A DNA stretch of 64,000 nt from Lachnospiraceae bacterium (GCA_022794035.1 JAAWDX010000003.1:1-64000); one strand, 5' to 3'. Shown: positions 50,329 through 58,557, numbered from the stretch's first letter. The notes: a model not told the origin generated them from the letters alone. Translations and numbers: made by a program.

Positions 50329-51147
50329 ATGAAAATAAGAGAAGTTGTGAGTGCTCAAAACAGCATGTATAAACAGATCATGCGCTATCAGAGCAGCCGG
50401 GAAGCTAAAAAAGCCAATGTATTTATTGTCGAAGGGGTACGAGCTGTAGAGGAGCTTTTATTGTCTCCGGAATGGAAAATAGAGAGTCTGTGGGTTTCAC
50501 AGGAGCGCCTGCAGGAGGATGCCTTTTTTAGTGTATTGAAAGAGACTCTTCCGGAGAGCAGCACTGTGTATGTGCTGCCGTCTGCTCTGCTGTCAGATCT
50601 TGCGGATACACAGTCTCCGCAGGGAGTGCTGGCAGTTGTGAAGAGAAAAACTGTTAAACCAGAGGAGTTGTTCTCAGGCGCAGAGGCGGCGCCCCTTTAC
50701 GTAGTACTGGAAAACCTGCAGGATCCGGGAAATCTGGGAACTATTTTGCGTACAGCGGACAGTGCGGGAGCTGCCGGGGTTTTATATACAAAAGGAACTG
50801 TGGATATTTATAATGCTAAGGTTGTGCGCGCAGCGATGGGGTCGCTGCTGCACATACCGGTCTGTGCGGTAGAGACGATTGAAGAAGCAGGAGCACTGCT
50901 GCATGCGCATCAGGTGAAGCTTCTGGGAGCGCATTTAAAGGCAGCCAGCTATCATTTTGAACAGGATCTGACAGGGCCGGTAGCCATTATGATCGGCAAC
51001 GAAGGAGCAGGGCTATCTGTACGGGCAACCGAGCAGGCAGATGATCTGGTCAAGATTCCGATGCTGGGCAGGGCAGAATCACTCAACGCGGCGATGGCCG
51101 CCGGAATTCTGATGTATGAGACGGTGCGCCAGCGGCTGCAGGGCTAG
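50329..51147 (+). CDS. SpoU/TrmH family RNA 2'-O-methyltransferase
   Basis: A 272-residue SPOUT-class enzyme. An N-terminal RNA-binding segment ('YKQIMRYQSSREAKKANVFI') is followed by 'VVLENLQDPGNLGTILRTAD' (motif 1), 'IMIGNEGAGLS' (motif 2) and 'IPMLGRAESLNAAMAAGILM' (motif 3), forming the trefoil knot that binds SAM. RlmB-like rRNA 2'-O-ribose methylation is the most likely activity. The start is uncertain: ATG 50296 is inside the upstream terminator, so 50329 or a GTG at 50347 is used. Confidence 0.9.
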   Translation: MKIREVVSAQNSMYKQIMRYQSSREAKKANVFIVEGVRAVEELLLSPEWKIESLWVSQERLQEDAFFSVLKETLPESSTVYVLPSALLSDLADTQSPQGVLAVVKRKTVKPEELFSGAEAAPLYVVLENLQDPGNLGTILRTADSAGAAGVLYTKGTVDIYNAKVVRAAMGSLLHIPVCAVETIEEAGALLHAHQVKLLGAHLKAASYHFEQDLTGPVAIMIGNEGAGLSVRATEQADDLVKIPMLGRAESLNAAMAAGILMYETVRQRLQG

Positions 51148-51166
51148 AAGCTGTAAAACATGGCAG

Positions 51167-51200
51167 AAAAAGGGGCTGTATGAAAACAGCCCCTTTTTTT
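51167..51200. terminator. Bidirectional terminator between the methylase and pepT
   Basis: AAAAAGGGGCTGT-type arm (51167-51179) with ACAGCCCCTTTTT (51186-51198), ending convergent genes on both strands. Confidence 0.92.
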
Positions 51201-51213
51201 AAATGATGCAGGT

Positions 51214-52440
51214 TTATTTGGCGAAAAGCTCTGCCAGCTTTATGACGACCTGAACACTGGTCTCCATGTCTTCGATACAGGCAAATTCGAAATGACCATG
51301 GCAGTTTTGACTGCCGGTACCAAGATTAGGGCAGGGAAGGCCCATAAAGGAAAGCCGAGCGCCGTCAGTGCCACCGCGGATGGGCTGGATGTGGGGCTGA
51401 ATACCCAGCTCCTCATACACCTTGATGACATGATCAATTAAGACCATATGCGGCTCAATCTGCTCTTTCATATTAAAATAGGAATCCTTTATGGTAAGGC
51501 AGATCGTACCTTCGCCGTATTTGTGATTGAGAAAATCAGCAATGCTTTGCATGAAAGCTTTTTTCTTTTCATATAATACAGTATCATGATCGCGGATGAT
51601 GTATTTGAGCGTGGCATGCTCGACACTGCCGCTGATGCTAATTAAATGCGTAAAGCCTTCGCGGTTTTCGGTGTATTCCGGGCGTTCAAAGGTTGGCAGC
51701 ATGCTTTGAAATTCCATGCCGATGAGCGCGGCATTGAGCATTTTATTTTTGGCGGAGCCGGGGTGGATGCTGAGGCCGGTGATTTCAACTACGGCAGAAG
51801 CGGCATTGAAGTTTTCATATTCTAATTCGCCGAGTGTACCGCCGTCCAAGGTGTATGCATAGTCAGCGCCGAATTTCTGAACGTCAAAATGGGCTACGCC
51901 CTGACCGACCTCTTCGTCAGGAGTAAAGCCGATCCGAATGGGGCCATGCAGGATCTGCGGATTCTGGATCAGAGCTTCAGCCGCCGTCATGATTTCGGCT
52001 ATGCCGGCTTTATCATCGGCGCCTAAGAGGGTGATGCCGTCGGTAACGATGAGGCTTTTACCCTGATAAGCGGCTAAATTTTCAAATTCGGATGTGCGCA
52101 TGACGATGTTTTTTTCGGTGTTTAGGACAATATCCCTGCCGTCGTAGGCTTCGATGATGCGGGGCTGGATATTGGCGCCGGGAGCATCGCAGGAGGTGTC
52201 CATATGAGCGACAAAGCCCAGAATGGGGCCGGTGTAGTTTTCGATCGTGGAGGGAATGGTGCCCATGACATAGCCGTATTCATCGCGGCAGGCATCGGTG
52301 ATGCCGATGGACTTCATCTCTTCGACCAGTGAATCGGCGAAGGGCAGCTGTTTGTCGGGAGTGCTTGGAAAAGTAGCGGAATCCGGATCGGATGTAGTAT
52401 CGATGCGGACATATTGTAAAAACCGTTTAGAAACGTGCAT
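51214..52440 (-). CDS. pepT: Peptidase T (tripeptide aminopeptidase)
   Basis: A 408-residue M20-family zinc peptidase releasing the N-terminal residue of tripeptides. Metal ligands and catalytic residues appear in 'GFVAHMDTS', 'LLGADDKAG', 'GFTPDEEVG' and 'YTLDGG', and 'GGTDGARLSFMGLPCPNLGT' matches the C-terminal metal-site region. Ribosome site AGGAGG lies before the ATG on the minus strand. Single gene; role in peptide nutrition. Confidence 0.95.
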   Translation of the reverse strand: MHVSKRFLQYVRIDTTSDPDSATFPSTPDKQLPFADSLVEEMKSIGITDACRDEYGYVMGTIPSTIENYTGPILGFVAHMDTSCDAPGANIQPRIIEAYDGRDIVLNTEKNIVMRTSEFENLAAYQGKSLIVTDGITLLGADDKAGIAEIMTAAEALIQNPQILHGPIRIGFTPDEEVGQGVAHFDVQKFGADYAYTLDGGTLGELEYENFNAASAVVEITGLSIHPGSAKNKMLNAALIGMEFQSMLPTFERPEYTENREGFTHLISISGSVEHATLKYIIRDHDTVLYEKKKAFMQSIADFLNHKYGEGTICLTIKDSYFNMKEQIEPHMVLIDHVIKVYEELGIQPHIQPIRGGTDGARLSFMGLPCPNLGTGSQNCHGHFEFACIEDMETSVQVVIKLAELFAK

Positions 52441-52540
52441 GGTAGAACCTCCTAAAAGTAGTTTGATATTTTGTATACTATCACAAAGCGCGGAGGTTGT
52501 CTACTTAAGAAGAGAGAAGTAATTTTTTTGGAATTAGCAC

Positions 52541-52570
52541 TTGACAGTGGGTTGAGGCGTATGCTATACT
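52541..52570 (+). promoter_or_regulatory. Promoter of tRNA-Glu/tRNA-Cys
   Basis: TTGACA (52541-52546), 18-base spacer, TATACT (52565-52570), about 28 bases before tRNA-Glu. Confidence 0.8.
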
Positions 52571-52597
52571 AAAGTCCGCTTCGTTAGGAGCGTTTGC

Positions 52598-52669
52598 GGC
52601 CCGTTGGTCAAGCGGTTAAGACATCGCCCTTTCACGGCGGTAACGGGAGTTCGATTCTCCCACGGGTCA
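52598..52669 (+). tRNA. tRNA-Glu (anticodon TTC)
   Basis: Acceptor GGCCCGT with ACGGGTC (one G-T pair), anticodon loop CTTTCAC in a CGCC/GGCG stem gives TTC for Glu. T-arm GGGAGTTCGATTCTCCC is perfect. Discriminator A, no CCA encoded. Confidence 0.96.
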
Positions 52670-52672
52670 TCT

Positions 52673-52743
52673 GGTGCCATAGCCAAGTGGTAAGGCAAAG
52701 GTCTGCAACACCTCTATCCCCAGTTCAAATCTGGGTGGCACCT
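52673..52743 (+). tRNA. tRNA-Cys (anticodon GCA)
   Basis: Acceptor GGTGCCA with TGGCACC, anticodon loop CTGCAAC gives GCA for Cys, T-arm CCCAGTTCAAATCTGGG. Discriminator T, as usual for tRNA-Cys. Three bases after tRNA-Glu, same transcript. Confidence 0.96.
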
Positions 52744-52750
52744 CTTATTG

Positions 52751-52788
52751 TCCTCTCTGTATATTGGATGTATACGGAGAGGATTTTT
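52751..52788 (+). terminator. Terminator of the tRNA pair
   Basis: 13-bp stem (52751-52763 with 52771-52783, one G-T pair) followed by TTTTT. Confidence 0.92.
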
Positions 52789-52819
52789 ATTTATATGCTG
52801 CGGCTCGCTGCTGTGTATG

Positions 52820-53040
52820 GGCTTGAGGGGAGTTTTGAGAAGAGAGATTCGGAGAATATAACGTACAAAGATCAGTTAAGGGGATGCTTTTAAGGCAATG
52901 ATAACGGGCTAAATTGTGTGTTTTACCCAGTTATAAATTAAAAGTACTCTGCATTTTAACGGGGAAAAGTTTGATTTTCTCCGTTAAAATGCAGAACAAA
53001 GCATCATGACAACGGGTTACAGGAAGAGCAAGATACGTTC
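52820..53040. repeat. CGTTA/TAACGG word-cluster region (copy 3)
   Basis: Starts with GGGGAGTTTTGAGAAG and a GGAGAATATAACGTA-type segment, like the copy at 23805. It contains a very stable hairpin: CTGCATTTTAACGG (52949-52962) with CCGTTAAAATGCAG (52981-52994), perfect 14 bp, extended inward by six more pairs (GGAAAA with TTTTCT). Other TAACGG/CCAGTTA pairs flank it. No coding potential. Confidence 0.62.
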
Positions 53041-53103
53041 AAGGCTCAATCTGAGCGGGTTGGTAGCAGTGAATTACTGAATTACGCAGCAGGAGGCAGG
53101 GGC

Positions 53104-53131
53104 TGGACAAAATAGGAAAAAAGGTCTATAA
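53104..53131 (+). promoter_or_regulatory. Promoter of the Mrp gene
   Basis: TGGACA (53104-53109), 16-base spacer, TATAAT (53126-53131), with a leader of about 70 bases. Confidence 0.65.
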
Positions 53132-53208
53132 TCAATTCGGCGATGAAAGCCTGTATAAAAAAATTACAATTGTTACAGCATAATAATAAAACGATGGGAG
53201 TGTATCAA

Positions 53209-54054
53209 ATGAGTGAAGCGATTGAAAATTGCAATCATGATTGTTCCAGCTGCAGCGCTAACTGCGAGTCACGGGATCCGAAAAGCTTTTTAGAAGCGCC
53301 TAATCCAAAAAGCAATGTTAAAAAGGTGATTGGCGTTGTCAGCGGCAAGGGCGGGGTAGGCAAGTCATTAGTCGCCAGTCTTTTGGCGAGCGGCCTGCAG
53401 AAGCAGGGAGTGCATACCGGCATTATGGATGCTGATATCACAGGTCCGTCGATTCCCAGAGCTTTTGGAATCCGCAGCAGAGCAACGGCAAATGATGACG
53501 GCCTGATTCCCGTTAAGAGTCAGGGCGGAGTCGATATTATGAGTATTAACCTGCTGCTGAATGGAGAAACGGACCCGGTTATTTGGCGCGGCCCTGTGAT
53601 TGCAGGTACTGTAAAACAGTTCTGGACAGATGTCGTATGGGAGGATATCGACTGTCTGGTAGTGGATATGCCGCCAGGAACCGGTGATGTACCGCTGACC
53701 GTATTTCAGTCGCTGCCGATCGATGGTATTGTGATTGTCACATCTCCGCAGGATCTGGTTTCTATGATTGTCACCAAAGCGGTAAAGATGGCGGCTATGA
53801 TGAATGTGCCGATTATCGGTATTGTAGAGAATATGAGCTATCTGGAGTGTCCTGACTGCGGAAAGAAAATTTCCGTATTCGGCGAGAGCCATGTGGAGGA
53901 TATCGCGCAGAGAAATGGCCTGAAGGTGCTTGGGCGTCTGCCGATCGATCCTACAATTGCTGAGGCAGTAGATCATGGCGCGGTAGAAACCGTAAACGGC
54001 AACTGGCTGGATGAGGTCATAGAAGCAGTAAAGGCAATGCCTAATAAAGAATAA
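53209..54054 (+). CDS. Mrp/NBP35-type Fe-S cluster carrier ATPase
   Basis: A 281-residue P-loop ATPase (ApbC/Mrp) that carries and delivers Fe-S clusters. A Cys-rich N-terminus ('NCNHDCSSCSANCES', like NBP35) precedes the deviant Walker A 'GKGGVGKS', and 'VDMPPGTGD' follows. The 'CPDCG' (about residue 225) holds the Cys pair that bridges the cluster between subunits. Start at 53209 behind GGGAGTG. Adjacent to feoAB, so an iron-homeostasis neighbourhood. Confidence 0.92.
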   Translation: MSEAIENCNHDCSSCSANCESRDPKSFLEAPNPKSNVKKVIGVVSGKGGVGKSLVASLLASGLQKQGVHTGIMDADITGPSIPRAFGIRSRATANDDGLIPVKSQGGVDIMSINLLLNGETDPVIWRGPVIAGTVKQFWTDVVWEDIDCLVVDMPPGTGDVPLTVFQSLPIDGIVIVTSPQDLVSMIVTKAVKMAAMMNVPIIGIVENMSYLECPDCGKKISVFGESHVEDIAQRNGLKVLGRLPIDPTIAEAVDHGAVETVNGNWLDEVIEAVKAMPNKE

Positions 54055-54082
54055 GGATTCATTTAAACTAAAGAAAACGCTC

Positions 54083-54121
54083 AGGAGAGGTACTTTACAG
54101 TGAAGTGCCTCTCCTTGTATT
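54083..54121 (+). terminator. Terminator of the Mrp gene
   Basis: 13-bp stem (54083-54095 with 54103-54115, one G-T pair), then a T-rich tail. Confidence 0.82.
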
Positions 54122-54135
54122 TTATGAATTATTCC

Positions 54136-54164
54136 TTGACAAAAGCGGCTATAGATCATAAAAT
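54136..54164 (+). promoter_or_regulatory. Promoter of feoAB
   Basis: TTGACA (54136-54141), 17-base spacer, TAAAAT (54159-54164). The start (about 54171) falls at the first base of the palindrome at 54170. Confidence 0.88.
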
Positions 54165-54169
54165 CTTTT

Positions 54170-54191
54170 TTAGTTAGCATATGTTAACTAA
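54170..54191. promoter_or_regulatory. Operator-like palindrome at the feoAB start
   Basis: A 22-bp palindrome with arms TTAGTTA and TAACTAA around a CATATG-type centre; 10 of 11 pairs match. It lies on the transcription start, the ideal place for a repressor. The TTAG...CTAA arms resemble DtxR/IdeR/MntR-family boxes rather than a Fur box, so a metal-dependent repressor is inferred. Confidence 0.72.
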
Positions 54192-54209
54192 GAGGGGTTT
54201 TCACACGGT

Positions 54210-54305
54210 TATTTGTGCCGAAGCGCCGCAAATAGCTTCTATTACAGGTGCAAATTTGATATTTGCGCCGTGCCCTCAGCATTAAAGTGCTTCGGAACGG
54301 AGAGT
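54210..54305 (+). promoter_or_regulatory. Structured leader of feoA with loop-to-ribosome-site complementarity
   Basis: Hairpin H1: TATTTGTG (54210-54217) with CGCAAATA (54227-54234, one G-T pair) and a 9-nt loop CCGAAGCGC. The loop can pair with GCTTCGG (54289-54295), which stands just before the ribosome site GGAG, or via GAAGC (54220-54224) with GCTTC (54235-54239). A second hairpin is GGTGCAAAT/ATTTGCGCC (54247-54255, 54261-54269). Same design as the MATE leader at 12687. Confidence 0.62.
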
Positions 54306-54308
54306 ATG

Positions 54309-54545
54309 ATGACATTAGATACATTAAAGCCCGGTCAATCCGGGATGATTGCGGCTGTAGGCGGAGAAGGAGCGCTGCGCCGCCGGCTGCTGGATATGGG
54401 GCTGACACCGGGGACAAGGGTAGCTGTTAAGAAAATGGCGCCGATGGGAGACCCGATTGAGCTGTCGCTACGGGGGTATTTGCTGAGTATCCGCAAGGAG
54501 GACGCGGCCAAAATTACGCTGAAGGAGGAGCTTTCGAGCCGATGA
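54309..54545 (+). CDS. feoA: FeoA ferrous iron transport protein A
   Basis: A 78-residue SH3-like protein working with FeoB in Fe2+ uptake. 'LDTLKPGQSGMIAAVGGEGA' and 'RRLLDMGLTPGTRVAVKKMA' are characteristic. ATG at 54309 gives proper spacing to GGAG; ATG at 54306 is the neighbour. Its stop overlaps the feoB start as ATGA. Confidence 0.92.
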   Translation: MTLDTLKPGQSGMIAAVGGEGALRRRLLDMGLTPGTRVAVKKMAPMGDPIELSLRGYLLSIRKEDAAKITLKEELSSR

Positions 54546-56560
54546 GTTATTTGTTTGCACTGGCAGGAAATCAGAACTGCGGCAAGACAACACTGTTTAA
54601 TTGTTTAACCGGAAGCAATCAGCATGTAGGAAATTTTCCGGGTGTTACAGTCGAGAAAAAGGAAGGGCAGCTAAAGAATCACAAAGATGCCTATGTAGTG
54701 GATCTGCCGGGAATCTATTCGCTTTCGCCGTATACCTCGGAGGAAGTGGTAACGCGTGATTTTATTATTCAGCAGCATCCGGATGCTATTATCAATATCA
54801 TTGATGCGACCAATATTGAGCGCAATTTGTATTTAAGTCTGCAGCTGATGGAGCTGGAGGTTCCGATGGTGATTGCACTTAATATGATGGATGAGGTCCG
54901 GGCCAGCGGCAACAGCATAAAAATAAAGCAACTGGCAGAACAGCTCGGCGTGCCGGTAATTCCGATCTCTGCCGCAAAGAATGAAGGGATTTCGGAGCTG
55001 GTGCATCAGGCACTGGATGTGGCTAAAAACCATCAGAAGCCGGAAAAAATGGACTTCTGCCATGGAGAAGTCCATGTGGCTGTGCATTCAATCGCGCATA
55101 TTATTGAGGAAAAGGCGATGCAAAAAGGTCTGCCTCGCCGCTATGCGGCTACCAAGATGATCGAATGGGATATGCCGACGATGGCACTTTTGGAGCTGAC
55201 CGAGAATGAAAAGCACATTATTGAGCATGTGGTGCAGAACATGGAGGAAAAGCTGGGGACCGACCGCGAAGCAGCGCTGGCAGATATGCGCTATAGCTAT
55301 ATTGAAACGGTCTGTCAAGCCTGCGTGCATAAGCAGGGAGAGACGAGGGAGCAGGTACGTTCGGAAAAAATGGATCGCTTGCTGACGCATAGAGTTCTGG
55401 GAATCCCGATTTTTCTGGGCGTGATGCTGTTGATCTTTTGGCTTACGTTTGATTTTTTGGGGGCACCGCTGCAGGACTGGCTCGGAATGGGCATCGACGC
55501 AGTTACCGATATGGTGGAAAAGGGCCTTGTTTCTTTGCAGGTGCAGCCATGGCTGCAATCGCTGATTGTGAATGGGATTTTTGTCGGTGTAGGAAGCGTG
55601 CTTTCCTTTTTGCCGATTATTGTGCTGCTCTTTTTCTTCCTTTCCCTTTTAGAGGACAGCGGATATATGGCCAGAGTGGCTTTTGTAATGGATAAGCTGT
55701 TGAGAAAGATTGGGCTTTCGGGCCGTTCCTTTGTGCCTATGCTGATCGGCTTTGGATGCAGCGTGCCGGCAATCATGGCTACGCGGACGCTTTCGAGTGA
55801 CCGCGACAGAAAGATGACGATTTTGCTTACGCCGTTTATGTCCTGCAGTGCTAAGCTGCCTATTTATGGTATGATCACGGCGGCTTTCTTTCCGCATGCA
55901 GCAGCTCTGGTGATGATCGGTGTGTATGTGCTGGGCATTGTGGTTATGGTGCTCTCGGGGCTTCTTCTGAAAAATACCATTTATAAGGGCGATTCCGTTC
56001 CGTTTGTGATGGAGCTGCCGGCATATCGTTTCCCGAGCCCGAGGAGCGTTGTGCTGCATATGTGGCAAAAGGCTAAGGATTTTTTGCGCAAGGCATTTAC
56101 GATTATCTTTGTGGCGTCGATTGTCATTTGGCTGCTGCAGAGCTTTAATTGGTCGCTGCAGTATGTAGAGGACGGCGCTAACAGTATCCTAGCTTCTGTT
56201 GGCAGTTTCATTGCGCCTGTTTTCAAGCCGATTGGATTTAGTGATTGGCGCGCGGCAACGGCTATCATCACAGGCTTTACCGCTAAAGAATCTGTGGTAA
56301 GCACGATGTCAGTATTGACAGGGGCGGCAAATGATGCTCAGCTTTCGCTGATTTTGTCGGAGATGTTTACAACAACAAGTTCGCTTTCGTTTTTAACGTT
56401 TACCATTTTGTATATGCCCTGTGTGGCCGCTTTTGCTGCCTCTAAACGGGAGATGGGGTCATGGAAAGGCGCAATTGGAAACGCTGTTTATCAGACGGCA
56501 GTCGCGTATTTGGCTGCACTTTTGGTGTATTTTGTGGCCGGTGTCTTGCTGGCACTTTGA
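54542..56560 (+). CDS. feoB: FeoB ferrous iron transporter
   Basis: A 672-residue Fe2+ uptake protein. The N-terminal GTPase domain has G1 'GNQNCGKTTL', G2 'GNFPGVTVE', G3 'DLPGIYSL' and G4 'NMMDE'. The membrane part (from about residue 285) has about eight or nine segments, with Cys-containing gates 'LIGFGCSVPAIMATR' and 'LTPFMSCSAKLPIY'. Full length. Controlled by the promoter, operator and leader ahead of feoA. Confidence 0.96.
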   Translation: MSYLFALAGNQNCGKTTLFNCLTGSNQHVGNFPGVTVEKKEGQLKNHKDAYVVDLPGIYSLSPYTSEEVVTRDFIIQQHPDAIINIIDATNIERNLYLSLQLMELEVPMVIALNMMDEVRASGNSIKIKQLAEQLGVPVIPISAAKNEGISELVHQALDVAKNHQKPEKMDFCHGEVHVAVHSIAHIIEEKAMQKGLPRRYAATKMIEWDMPTMALLELTENEKHIIEHVVQNMEEKLGTDREAALADMRYSYIETVCQACVHKQGETREQVRSEKMDRLLTHRVLGIPIFLGVMLLIFWLTFDFLGAPLQDWLGMGIDAVTDMVEKGLVSLQVQPWLQSLIVNGIFVGVGSVLSFLPIIVLLFFFLSLLEDSGYMARVAFVMDKLLRKIGLSGRSFVPMLIGFGCSVPAIMATRTLSSDRDRKMTILLTPFMSCSAKLPIYGMITAAFFPHAAALVMIGVYVLGIVVMVLSGLLLKNTIYKGDSVPFVMELPAYRFPSPRSVVLHMWQKAKDFLRKAFTIIFVASIVIWLLQSFNWSLQYVEDGANSILASVGSFIAPVFKPIGFSDWRAATAIITGFTAKESVVSTMSVLTGAANDAQLSLILSEMFTTTSSLSFLTFTILYMPCVAAFAASKREMGSWKGAIGNAVYQTAVAYLAALLVYFVAGVLLAL

Positions 56561-56609
56561 GAAGAAAAGGATTTGTTATAAGGTTGTCAAAGAGTTTTAA
56601 GTGGAAGTG

Positions 56610-56638
56610 TTGCATAAGAAACAGAGTTATGCTAAAAT
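56610..56638 (+). promoter_or_regulatory. Promoter of the ATP synthase operon
   Basis: TTGCAT (56610-56615), 17-base spacer, TAAAAT (56633-56638), about 50 bases before the first gene. Confidence 0.8.
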
Positions 56639-56689
56639 AAATTCTGTAGGATATATACGAAGGCGATGTGTCTTGTTAGGAGGGCTTAC

Positions 56690-56962
56690 GTGGGACAAGA
56701 CCGAAGAGTCTGGAAGGGACTTGCTTCTTTTTTACAGCTCAGTTATCTGATTTTGATTCCGATCGTTCTATGCACTTTGCTGGGAAAATGGCTGGAAAGC
56801 AAATGGGATACCGGTGGAATTCTAATGGTTATTTTCATTTTGCTTGGGATTGCCGGCGGTCTCAGAAATCTTTATATGTGGTCAATTGCACAGGTGCGGA
56901 TGAGTCAAAAAGAGCAGCAGCGCCGCGGATTTGATGAAGGAGATCAAAATCATGTTCGATGA
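56690..56962 (+). CDS. AtpZ/AtpI-type small membrane protein
   Basis: A 90-residue protein with two membrane helices ('LSYLILIPIVLCTLLGKWL', 'ILMVIFILLGIAGGLRNLYM') and a charged tail. Small proteins of this AtpZ family open many F-ATPase operons and are thought to help Mg2+ handling or c-ring assembly. GTG at 56690 is used, after AGGAGGG; upstream codons lack a ribosome site. Its end overlaps the next gene by 11 bases. Confidence 0.78.
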   Translation: MGQDRRVWKGLASFLQLSYLILIPIVLCTLLGKWLESKWDTGGILMVIFILLGIAGGLRNLYMWSIAQVRMSQKEQQRRGFDEGDQNHVR

Positions 56963-57557
56963 TAAGCTTTCTCTGTTTTGGCAATTGGCTTGGAAAATTC
57001 TGGTGATCTGTCTGCTGATTTTCGGAGTAGGTATATTTTTTGCAGATCCTTTGCCTTGGGGCCTAGGCTGCCTTTTAGGCGGCGGTTTTACCCTGATCAG
57101 ACTGCGAATGATGCAAAGCTCCATAGAAAAGTCTGTTCAAATGGACGCGAAAAGAGCCTCCCGATATGCGAAGGCTCAATATATTTTGCGCTATTTTTTA
57201 TCAGCAGCTGTGCTGGCAGCTTCAGCAATCCTTTCGTGGCTGAATCCAATCAGCACCGTTCTGGCCATGATCTCGCTCAAAGCGGCCACCTATATTCAGG
57301 GGATTTTGGATAAGAAATTCAGGCCGGAAGAGGAGTATCCCATTGTAGAATGGGAGGAGGAAGAGGACAGCGAAGACGAAGAGTGGGATCGCTGGCAGAC
57401 CTATCATCGTAAAGCCGGAAAAAAATTAAAATACGAGCTGCGGCAGGGCGTGCTGAAAAAGCAGCCCGATGTGATTTCAAAAACAGAGGAGCCGCCGGCA
57501 GAGCCGGAAGAGGCTGATGGCCAGCTTTCTCTTTTTGATCAAGAGGATCCGCAGTAA
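56952..57557 (+). CDS. atpI: ATP synthase subunit I
   Basis: A 201-residue protein with four hydrophobic segments in the first about 125 residues and a long acidic, Glu-rich cytoplasmic tail ('VEWEEEEDSEDEEWDRW'). 'LGCLLGGGFTLIRLRMM' and 'LRYFLSAAVLAASAI' fit ATP-synt_I (AtpI), which assists c-ring assembly. The tail is unusually long for the family. ATG at 56952 follows AAGGAGA. Confidence 0.75.
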   Translation: MFDDKLSLFWQLAWKILVICLLIFGVGIFFADPLPWGLGCLLGGGFTLIRLRMMQSSIEKSVQMDAKRASRYAKAQYILRYFLSAAVLAASAILSWLNPISTVLAMISLKAATYIQGILDKKFRPEEEYPIVEWEEEEDSEDEEWDRWQTYHRKAGKKLKYELRQGVLKKQPDVISKTEEPPAEPEEADGQLSLFDQEDPQ

Positions 57558-57603
57558 AATCATAATGTTACATCATTGCAAGGCATGATAGTAGGAGGAA
57601 AGA

Positions 57604-58377
57604 ATGAATCTTAACAGATTGCTTTGGCTGGCAGCGGCCGGCGAAGAGGAGATGGATTTTAATATCCATGTATTAAAACGAATTCAGATTGGTAATTTAG
57701 AGTTTGCTTTTACCAATTCTTTATGGTACGCCATGTGGATTTGTATTTTTTTGATCATCTTTGCCGTCATTGTTCATTTTAAACTGAAGAAGGTAGATCC
57801 GTTAAAACCGCCGAAGGGCTTTATGAATCTGCTGGAGATGGCAGTTGAGTTCCTGCATAAAAATACCATTGATACAATGGGAAAGCAGAATGCTGGCTTT
57901 ACTTCTTTTTATGGCTGCTTTATGTTTTATATTTTGATATGCAATCTGGCCGGCATGCTGGTATGGTTCGTACCCAACGGCACAGGAGGAATTACCATCA
58001 GCTTTATGCGTCCGCCGACAGCCGATCTTGCTGTTACGCTGAGCATGGCGCTCATTACGTTCTTTATGACGCAGGGCTTTGCCATCAAGGCGAAGGGCGT
58101 CAAGGGGTGGCTGAAGGCGCTTACAGAGCCAGTTGCCTTATTAACACCTATCAACCTGATCGGTGAGGTAGCCAATCCGGTCTCGCTCAGCTTTCGTTTG
58201 ATGGGCAATCTGCTGGCCGGTACGATCATCATGGGACTCATTTATGCGCTGCTTCCTTATATAGCCTATGTATTTACCCCACCGCTTCATTTCTATTTTG
58301 ATTTGTTTGCCGGTGTGCTGCAGAGCTATATTTTTGTCATGCTCAGCATGATCTATGTGAGCGGTGCTATGGAATAA
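57604..58377 (+). CDS. atpB: ATP synthase F0 subunit a
   Basis: A 257-residue stator membrane protein forming the ion path against the c-ring. 'LSFRLMGNLLAG' carries the essential Arg, and 'TPPLHFYFDLFAGVLQSYIF' is the final conserved helix region. About five or six membrane segments. Ribosome site TAGGAGG lies upstream. The hairpin array follows directly after its stop. Confidence 0.95.
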   Translation: MNLNRLLWLAAAGEEEMDFNIHVLKRIQIGNLEFAFTNSLWYAMWICIFLIIFAVIVHFKLKKVDPLKPPKGFMNLLEMAVEFLHKNTIDTMGKQNAGFTSFYGCFMFYILICNLAGMLVWFVPNGTGGITISFMRPPTADLAVTLSMALITFFMTQGFAIKAKGVKGWLKALTEPVALLTPINLIGEVANPVSLSFRLMGNLLAGTIIMGLIYALLPYIAYVFTPPLHFYFDLFAGVLQSYIFVMLSMIYVSGAME

Positions 58378-58554
58378 GTTCGGCAAAGCCGAACTTAACA
58401 AGAAGCTGGTGCTTCTTGCAGTATTGAAACTGGAAGCTAACGCTTCTTGTGGTATTGAAGTTGGAAGCTGACGCTTCTTGCAGTTATGATTTATTAGAAT
58501 TTTGGGGCCATGCGGCCTTGAAAGAATATATGTTATGTTGCCGGCGCTGCCGGC
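58378..58554 (+). repeat. Hairpin array between atpB and atpE, with three 31-bp tandem units
   Basis: In order: GTTCGGC-AAA-GCCGAAC (58378-58394); then three units of 31 bp starting at 58402, 58433 and 58464, each with a GAAGC-4-GCTTC hairpin (the first extends to CAAGAAGC/GCTTCTTG); GGCC-4-GGCC (58506-58517); and GCCGGC-GCT-GCCGGC (58540-58554) just ahead of the atpE ribosome site. All in 200 bases of an operon whose other gaps are short. Likely an RNA-level element that shapes atpE expression; inferred. Confidence 0.72.
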
Positions 58555-58557
58555 TAA

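Noticed and set aside
52594..52893. A 99-codon frame across the two tRNA genes
   Set aside because: It covers tRNA-Glu, tRNA-Cys and their terminator.
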